A stretch of DNA of 64,000 nucleotides from Owenia fusiformis (taxonomy: Eukaryota > Annelida > Polychaeta > Sabellida > Oweniidae): NCBI GenBank assembly GCA_903813345.2, contig CAIIXF020000006.1:34944436-35008435 (forward strand), given 5' to 3'. Position numbers and translations under genes: made by a program. The notes beneath the pieces are model-generated. The model was not told the DNA's origin. It saw nothing but the letters and a program-made list of their open reading frames with translations, and ran no database searches. Below are positions 35,901-44,900 of this stretch, one piece after another (positions within the stretch are counted from its first letter, which is position 1; every line of letters begins with the position of its first letter).

Positions 35901-38900
35901 AATTGGTTAAATGATGAGGTCAACAAATCGATTAAAAAATAAACAATGAGTTAACAACACTAGAATGTTACTAGAGGGTTGAAAGGGGAACCAGAATCTA
36001 CGTTCATGCTAGACCAATGACTGTGCAATACGAAACATGCTTTGTGTTATTGCATCTCTGGACGATTTAAATAGATTAATAGATGTTCCTACATGTTGAG
36101 ACTAATTCTATTTATTAATATCCACAATATATATTTACAACTAGTAGGTAAAGGGTAAGAGTAACTACCACATACGTTTATTAGTCTCTAAGCTAAACAT
36201 ACGCGCGCATGTCATTTTCGGCCCAGCCCATTCGCCTTCATCTGTGCACATCGCCCGGGCAAAACCATCACTATAGTAACCATTATTGCACATGTAGGCC
36301 ACCTGGGCGCCAATAGGAAACACATTCGAATACTTCTTCCCATCGTGAATGGCATTAGTGACAACGGGGGGTTCCCCACATCGATCTGTGAAGAGAAAGA
36401 GAAAGACATTCAATATAATAAACAGATCTATGTCGGGTTGGAAAGTAAGGTAACGGGAACGGAAAGGGAAGTTTCACGTTCAGGTGCAGGCCCGTAGCCA
36501 GGGGGGGTTCGGGGGGTTCGGGCGAACCCCCCCCCCCCCCCTGGCCAAAATTTGTTTCAAAAACATGCAGTTTTTCACCTTTCTGAGCACTTTTTAAGAT
36601 ATTTTGGCCATTTTTGGACCTAAATTGTCACAAGTGAACCCCCCCTGGAATTTTTCAAAAAGTGAACCCCCCTTGGCAAATCCTGGCTACGGGCCTGAGG
36701 TGTACGTGTTTGAAGCAGTAAAACTGAGTTTTGTCCAAAGCGCTGTAATTACAAAATAAAATGTAAAGGATATAAACTTTAAAAAAACTTTAAAATTTTC
36801 TGCATGAAAAGATCGCATATACAGTTGAACTCTCACATTCACCGTTTAACTTCTTGGAGCATTTACACAAACAAGCTCCGAGCTCCAGGGAATATTGATT
36901 GTTAGAACCTAAATATACCGATCAACATAAATTATTCTGAATTCTCATTAAAACATCTACGTACCTGGTACTATTTTATCATCAATTTCACATCTAGGGG
37001 GTTTTCCACTCCACTTTTTGTCTCCTTGACAGATACGGATTGGCTGCCCATTTAACTTGAACCCCTCGTCACAGTGGTACTTTGCTTTTCCGCTGAATCT
37101 ATTGTTGGGAACTACCTCAATATGGCCGTTTTCAAAAGTTTCCAAAGGTTCACACCGCCTGGCTGAAGAAGAAAGAACACTTAATACAATATTTTTGAAT
37201 TTTCTCAAATATGTTTCTGGTGCAAAAGGCCGAATATTGCTATAAATTACAAACCATCCGTAGTCCTTTAAAAAATTCTCAAAGTTTAAGATTTTTGTGA
37301 ACCAATTGCAAGTGTTCTCTCCTTCAGGTAACATGTAGGTTCACATCATTCTTATGAGAAGGAGAATAATACCAAAACGTCGACAGGAATTCGATATGCA
37401 ACTGAAAAGCAAACCACAAAACAAATCACGGTTAGATGTCAGGATTTCAATTTATTCATCCGAATCCGTTCAACCCCAGTTTCACCTAATATTGTAGCCA
37501 AACCATTTGTTGTGTTTCCTCTGATGTGTTCGAGCGTTAACATCAGCTACCTCTAGTCAGATCGACTGACAAAACAACCTTTTTTGGGGGTTTTCGAGTT
37601 GGCCAAGGGGGCTTGAGCGCCGGCACGTTCGAGCTAGGCGATTGGGCGCCGTAACCTCGAGGTTGTGAGTTCGAGACGCGTGTGCTCCTTGTGTTTATTC
37701 ATTCATAGTATGATAGTTATCCTATTCAGCAAAACATGAAGGAATGACAAAGGTCGTGACATTCATGTGAAACAATTTGTCAGCTCGAATAGGCTATTTG
37801 ATAACACATAAGATTATTATTACACAAATTATGCTGTTAGTATTTCAGTTCGTTATGATTCAAATATACATGTATATGGCACTTGACAAAGTTTTCTATT
37901 GTCCTCATTTGTTTTTTTTAAAATTCAGAATCCGTTGTCTTTGATGATTTGATTTAAGAAGGCATACAGTGACGAAGCAATTGAAGAGTTGAAACGGGGG
38001 TTACGTCCGCCATCTGTGACAACGGAATCTGACGTTGTCGTTCAGGGTGTTCCATTGTGTTAATTCGAAGATTTACTTTTAAGAGAGGCTTCCCTATCGA
38101 AGACTTAAATACTTCTTACTTTTCGAAGTCAATGTCGATCGCAATCATGAAAATGCAACAAAACTTGGGTTAGATAATAAAGTAATTGTTTTCTTAATTG
38201 TGGCATAGATGCTTCCACCATGTTATCCGAAACAAATGAAGTGTAACAAATTGTCTTTGAAGTTTACCAGACCACACCGACCAAAATGACACTGGTTCCA
38301 ATAAAATAACTCTTTTATCGAACCGTTTTAATTAAGTGTCATAAGAATAAATGAGACCCCCGTAGATTGAACTCCTAAATCATTTGACAAAATAACACCT
38401 TCTATATTTCCCCGCTGCTTTAGCACTAATGGCGCTTGCGATTGGCGATATTACCAACGTTTCCACCAAATCGGATTATTTTATCAAAATAATGGTATTG
38501 ACATTGAACCCGAATGTGCAATCTATCTAAGTTGATACAAGCTCGATGTGATGTAGATTAAGTCCCTTGGGGCACCAGGGGTTAGCTCTATAGCATAACT
38601 AGGCGCGCATCTCAATCAGACCAACAGAAATCGTTGCAAGTAATCTCCGACATTGACTTTTTATTAATTCCGAAAAAGCAATAGCGAAATTGGAAAAGAT
38701 AAAACAAATAAATTGCTACAATAAAACTGGTTCAAAGATGTACTCATCCAAAATCAAATAACTAATAATTGGGGACTGGGTACCAGATAAAGCTATATTA
38801 TATTCGAAGGATTAGATAGTCAGAAATTGTGACTCGCGTAAGGGCCAAGATCGAGGATTCACCTTCCATAAACAATGAGATACAATTGATGTGTCTTTAT

Positions 38901-41900
38901 GAGAGGAGGTGGGCTATCTACTAGGGGGATGACATACCTAGGTTACGATAATATTTAGTTAATTACATAATAGGTTCTGATTCTGATAGCATATTGCTCT
39001 GGGCCCAGTTGTTCAGAACCATTATGAACTTAATTGCAATTAACTTAATTTTGGTCTAATTGCACTTAGTTAATTTCAATATTCAACTGGAGTGCTACCT
39101 GGTTCAGGGGTTTCTTCTAATGGACACAATGGGAAATATTCGACGTGGCTACTTGATTAGTTGACATCACATGACCTATTACTTCCAACGCCAACAACAA
39201 ACCCAAAGAGAAGTCTATCCGTCCCAAATTACACCACTGAGCCATTCCATGACTGAATCCAAGCTTTATGACATCCCGGGATCGCAAGGGCCTCGCCGAG
39301 CCTGCGTGCTGGGTATTTGAACCACTAAACACCATTTGTATTTCATATCAAAATTGAAAAACTCAGCCCCAAACACTATCAAAATCTGAAATTTAATTGA
39401 AGTGAGCAATCAATCGCACTATATCGGAAAGAGGAAAATAACATTTTGTTAAGTTGTTAACAGAATTAGTTGTCAGTATTCTCTCTCTAAATCGAAGAAA
39501 CAAGATAATAATCTCGACCATTACTGTATCTTTTGCGTGTTATTACATCACAGAAAATTACAACCGCTTGTTCCTCGATGACTGTCAAGCTGCAGCAATA
39601 CTCGCCCTCCAAATTGCAATTAGCATTTAAATCAGTGATTTGGGGTATTGAATACAGACATTAGATTTACAGAAATACAAATGACTCCTAAGGGTCTGAA
39701 TAAGTTGATCGATGGAACAATTACTTTATCTACCCACTAGATGCCTTTATTACGAAATAAAGAAGTTCGGCGTTGGATTCAAATTAATTCGCTTAAATAA
39801 CTAATCTCTAAATGTTGATTATTAAATGGACTAAAAATGACTGCTCCCAAAGGAACCATCTACAGTAACCCTAATGTGTCTCATCGCGCCTTTTAAATTG
39901 CAAATGTAAATTGGCTCTTGTAGAATGTAATTGTAAATGGTGCGTGTTCGAAACTTCTACATGGAATCAATTTTATGAAATATATTACTTACACAATTCT
40001 TATTTGAACTTATTATAAGACATATTTTTAAACATTATTTTGAAACATAATTAACGCATCAAAAATGACAGCATCGTTCTTTAAAGGGGGAATGTTGCCT
40101 AGGTTTCTCCCCCAGATAATCAGTTATCTCCCATTAAAATTGCTCATAGATAATATCTTATCAAACCTAAGACATCTTGAGAACAAATTGAGGGCACAGT
40201 ATCGCCAATATATTGAGAAAATCAATCGAGAACAACCATCAGAACAACCAACTGTCGGATAAAAGACAATTAGTCCAAAACAACATACAACTGTTTTGTC
40301 TATGTTATGAAACCCTTGAAAGTAATAAAGGTCCATGAGCAGTATGGCAAGTGATTTTAGACAGTCATATCCTTCACCATAAGTACTTTCTGGGTATAAA
40401 TACAGTGGTTTTTATTAGAACAATATGTTTTTTTTCAAGCGCAGTACCCATGATATTATTATCATTATGTCTTGGTTACCGCCATATTTGGCGAGCAATA
40501 CCTCATTGGTATATTCCGTATTTTACTTATTTTACACTCGAAGATAGAGCCAGAAACCCCTCCTTGGAGGAGCCCTGTTTTCTTTTAAGTGCTCAGGTAC
40601 ACCGACATACACACACTACTATACCTAACACCTAGAAATGCATGAGATACTTTGTTTGTCTAATTGAATTGTTTAATATATTTTTGAAAGTGCCTTACTA
40701 GCATCTAATTTTCAACCGATAAACCATTCATAAGGAACAGACAAATAAAAACAAATACATAATCATTACTAATAAGCCAAATGGGTTGCTCATGAACACC
40801 TAATGCAAGGTATACACCCTATGCAGACAGAGCCTGTGGAAAATATTGGGTGCGGCGCAAATGAGCGGAGGGTGCGGAGCTAACGGTCATTTTTGAATTT
40901 AAAATTGGGATATTTCTGAAACTAAGCCGTTTTGGGACTTCAAATATACCAAGATATGTGTATTTGACACCAAATACCAATAAAATTGTGAAAATAGTAG
41001 TGGAATTCATTTAATAGCGACGCAGTATGCCTTAAACATTTCCCAGACCTATATATTTTGAGACTATCCTTTTAATACTGCGTCCCCAGCATTCATAAAA
41101 AATGGTGTTCAAGATACACTACCCATGCAAATTATTTTTGCATCTTGGAAGCCAGGCAGTATCCGTGTGATTTTATAAAAATTCGGAAATGTTCTTCAGA
41201 TATGAGCCCCCTCTAAATATTGGGTGCGGAGCTACGTTTATGGAGCTGCTCCGCACCCAATATTTAGAGGGGGCTCATATCTGAAAAACATTCCGAATTT
41301 TTATAAAATCACACAGATACTGCCTGGATTCCAAGATGCAAAAATAATTTGTATAGATAGTGTACCTTGAACACCATTTTTTATGAATGCTGGGGACTCA
41401 GTATTAAAAGGATAATTTCAAAATATATAGGTCTGGGAAAGGTTTAAGGCACACTGCGTCGCTATAGAATGAATTGCGCTACTATTTTCACAATTGTATT
41501 GATATTTGGTGTCAAATACACATATCTTGGTATATTTGAAGTCCCAAAACGGCTTAGTTTCAGAAATATCCCAAATTTAAATTCAAAAATGACCGTTAGC
41601 TCCGCACCCTCCGCTCATTTGCTCCGCACCCAATATTTCCCACAGGCTCTGTCTGCATAGGGTGGTATAGTAGTGTGATACAGGTACACACCACAGGCTT
41701 TTAAACGAGTCGTGAACCACTCAGTGAAACACCCAGAATTTCATAACGCACAAACAAACTTGTCTGAACCGAGAATCGAACCCGGGGCCAAGCGATATTG
41801 GTAACCTTGACTCTCTCTCTGCCACTGAGCCATAGCGGGTGGACAGTAAACAACGATGATAGTAAACTATGAATCCAACTCTCTGAAATATTATGGATTA

Positions 41901-44900
41901 TGACCCCACCTTGTCACTTTTTTAAAAAATGTATGGCCTATTTTCTAAAAAGAGGATCTTGTTTTTCTCAATTTAAATATATCAAAAGTTTCTCCTACAC
42001 TATATTAATAACTTCTGAAAGGGGGATGTGTATTGAAATGCGATAAAGTTGAAACCACATTTCCCATGTTATTTTCCCATAGGGAAAGCTCATGCTATCC
42101 ATTGTTTTAAGCATGATTTTGGTCATCGAAAATTGATATCTTCAAAACTAGACTTTCAATACCATTCTACTTTTAAAGATGTTTTAGACCCTTGTTGAAT
42201 AATCTTTTCATGCAATAAAAATCAGAATAAGAAGATCCTCTTTTGAGCAAATAAGGCGTGGGGTTCTTATTTATAATTTTTCGAATTGTTCGATTGATAT
42301 TTTTATCATCATGGGGACGTCAATTGAAAGAAAACATATTGTTTTAATAAAAAACACTGTATTTATGACCAGAAAGTACCCATGGTGAAAGATATGGCCG
42401 CCTAAATTCACTTGCCATACTGCACATGGACCTTTAACTAAGTGTTAAGTGGAAAGATAAAAAGAAATTTTTAGCGGTTCAAAATTGTAATTTTTTATTC
42501 AATTTCATTTTGACTTTAATACTAGCCAGTAGTAAAGTAACATCTGTGAACAATCATCAAATTGATCATCAAATTGATCGTGTTATGAATTAGTTGAAGC
42601 CTCAAAGTTGGTAAGTAGATAGATCAACTTCTTATATATCTTTTAGAGCCAAAACATCAGGGGGTTACTCTAACTGTCTTTAATGAGTTTTGGGGCAATA
42701 AAAAGTTCAAGTGCCAAAAAGAGATATAACAAAGACATGGCACTAACATGCAAAATGGGTGTCGACTTTTGGCTTGCAACCGAAGATACCTCAAGAAAAG
42801 CCGGCGATTGCCGAAGATTTTATTTGCAAACGAAGTTGGCCGAGGGTACCACTAATGTGAAAAGGACGTCTCTAATTGGTCAAAAAGAGAGGCTCGGCAT
42901 TCTCCGTCAGATTGAATCGCCAAAATTCGGTCGTATGGCTCACCTTCGGTTGTATGGCTTACCTTCGACTGCATGGCCCAACCTCGATTGAATAGAAAAG
43001 ATGCTGTCCCCATGCAAAATATTATCACCTGCCATTGGGTTACAGATGCCGAACTCCGAATGCCGAACGAAACCGCAGAACACTATCCCGTCTTGTGCGG
43101 TGACATAAAAATGTTGTTTGTTATGGTTTGCTTGAAAGAACACTCATTTTCAAGGATAGGTTGATAACATATAGTATTCAAGAGCTGTAAAAATAGGGCC
43201 TAATAAGTTTTGCATTTACTTGGTCTGACGCAGCTCTTCCCACAGACGTCATCACACAGGCATCGCTTGTTGCGCCCTCTGCAATCGTTGTCTGAACGAC
43301 ATTTCTTCAGGCATGTTCTTTTAGCTGCTAGCTCGGGCTTTCGAGGACATTCAGAATTTACTGAAAATAACAAATTATCATGAGCAAATATGATTTATTT
43401 ATGGTGAGATGTTCAACTCGAACTCAAGTCAAATTGGACCTACATATGTAATTTTATACAGTTTCATTTATATGAAATATAATATAGTACTAATGTTCCT
43501 ATAACCAATTTTTAATGATTTTACATGGCTATTTTAGATTCCCCATTTATTGAGTATTAAACAAAGAAAACAAATTAATTAATTTTTGCATCTTTATCAT
43601 ATAAAGGGACAACCTGAAAGCACTGGAACATGCATGAATGAAATAGTGTATTTTCGTCAATAACCAAACATTTTAGAAAATGACTTTGGCAATATTAGAT
43701 TGCACAAACATAATATGCGCCTATACTACGTTTTTGAATTGCCCGCGGCGCAAGTATATTGCATGCCATTTAATAAGTTTCCCTCCTAGGTATCATGAAA
43801 AAGAACTATGTATGAGCCTATGTGTTGCAAATTACATGCTCACACGTTTTTAACAAAATCAGTTCATCCAAGCGCACTTAATCCGCTGATTACGCTGTGG
43901 CAACCGTGTCGGCTGCTCGCGTGTGTCAACTGCTAGTGCACCGCGGGAGTTCCACCAAATTATGTGCGTACAAAGTGCGCTATGATAAGCTATTTTTGTT
44001 GAAAACAGCATATAAGTTGCACTGCATGGCTTATTGTTCTTTTAGTGACACCTGGGGAGAAACCTCATTAAAAGATTACGCAAATCACTAGCACCGCGGG
44101 CATACAAAAATACAGTCCCAGACATTTCCCTACATAGCTAGATATATTTTTACTCCAACCAACTCATTAGAAACCTTTGCTTTTCAGGCCATCAAGATTT
44201 AATAATTAGGTTTCATAGTCAATGTTAAATCATGCGCTTTCAAGAGAAGCCCATGGTTAAATGCAAATGTAGACCCCAGACTAATTTGAAATCATTTGTT
44301 TAAAACATAATAACTATTCTATAAAAATATAAATACAATGAATCAAATCGTTTATTTTAGAGCAGTCTTAATAACATATAACACAAATACATAGTATAAT
44401 AGTAAAGAAAGGTTTAAAACATTGATTTCATATAAATGTCATTTCTAAAAAAATCGTCATGAATTAATAACTAAATTAATCGATTTTAAAATATTCGAAA
44501 TATTATTAATATTCAATTTAGCATTTTTAATTGCTTTTACTTTTATATTGCAAAAATATACGATCCATTTCTGAGTCCGACCAGACAATTTAAAGTAAGG
44601 TGCCACCCATTTTTGAAAAAGAAAAACAAACTTTTTTCTTAGCTTACTTCAATAAGAATGAATAACTGAATAACCTACTGAGAGAAAAACGCCACGTTTT
44701 GCTCCATACCAGTGTAAAGAATATGATACTTCGAACATCTTCGAAGGCATTGGCCGTACACAGAAAATCCATTTAGCAGATCTCAAGTCCCGAAATATAT
44801 GTTCTACCCAAGCTTAAATTTAGGATTACTGGTAGTGGAATCTACATTACACGTGTCCTAAACATGAAAACAAATGTTGAAGATAGGTCCACTGCAGCAA

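Larger units (their letters stand above)
40326..42436. mobile_element. 2.1-kb element with TAAAGGTCCATG inverted ends, host of nested insertions
   Basis: Left TAAAGGTCCATGAGCAGTAT continues with GGCAAGTGATTTTAG. The right end 42402-42436 is its reverse complement with about three differences, so terminal inverted repeats of ~35 bp. Inside lie a foldback element (40815-41664) and a SINE (41690-41848). No transposase frame is recognised, so it is non-autonomous. Confidence 0.7.

Noticed and set aside
39117-39335. Minus ORF with tRNA-like A-box and B-box words
   Set aside because: The boxes are in the wrong order for a tRNA or a single SINE, and the frame has no domain; too weak to call.
40819-41660. 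Two near-identical 63-residue ORFs on opposite strands
   Set aside because: They are mirror images created by the foldback arms, not a conserved peptide.
42683-42991. 102-residue plus ORF
   Set aside because: No recognisable domain, contains a short tandem repeat, and lies in a gene B intron on the opposite strand; probably fortuitous.
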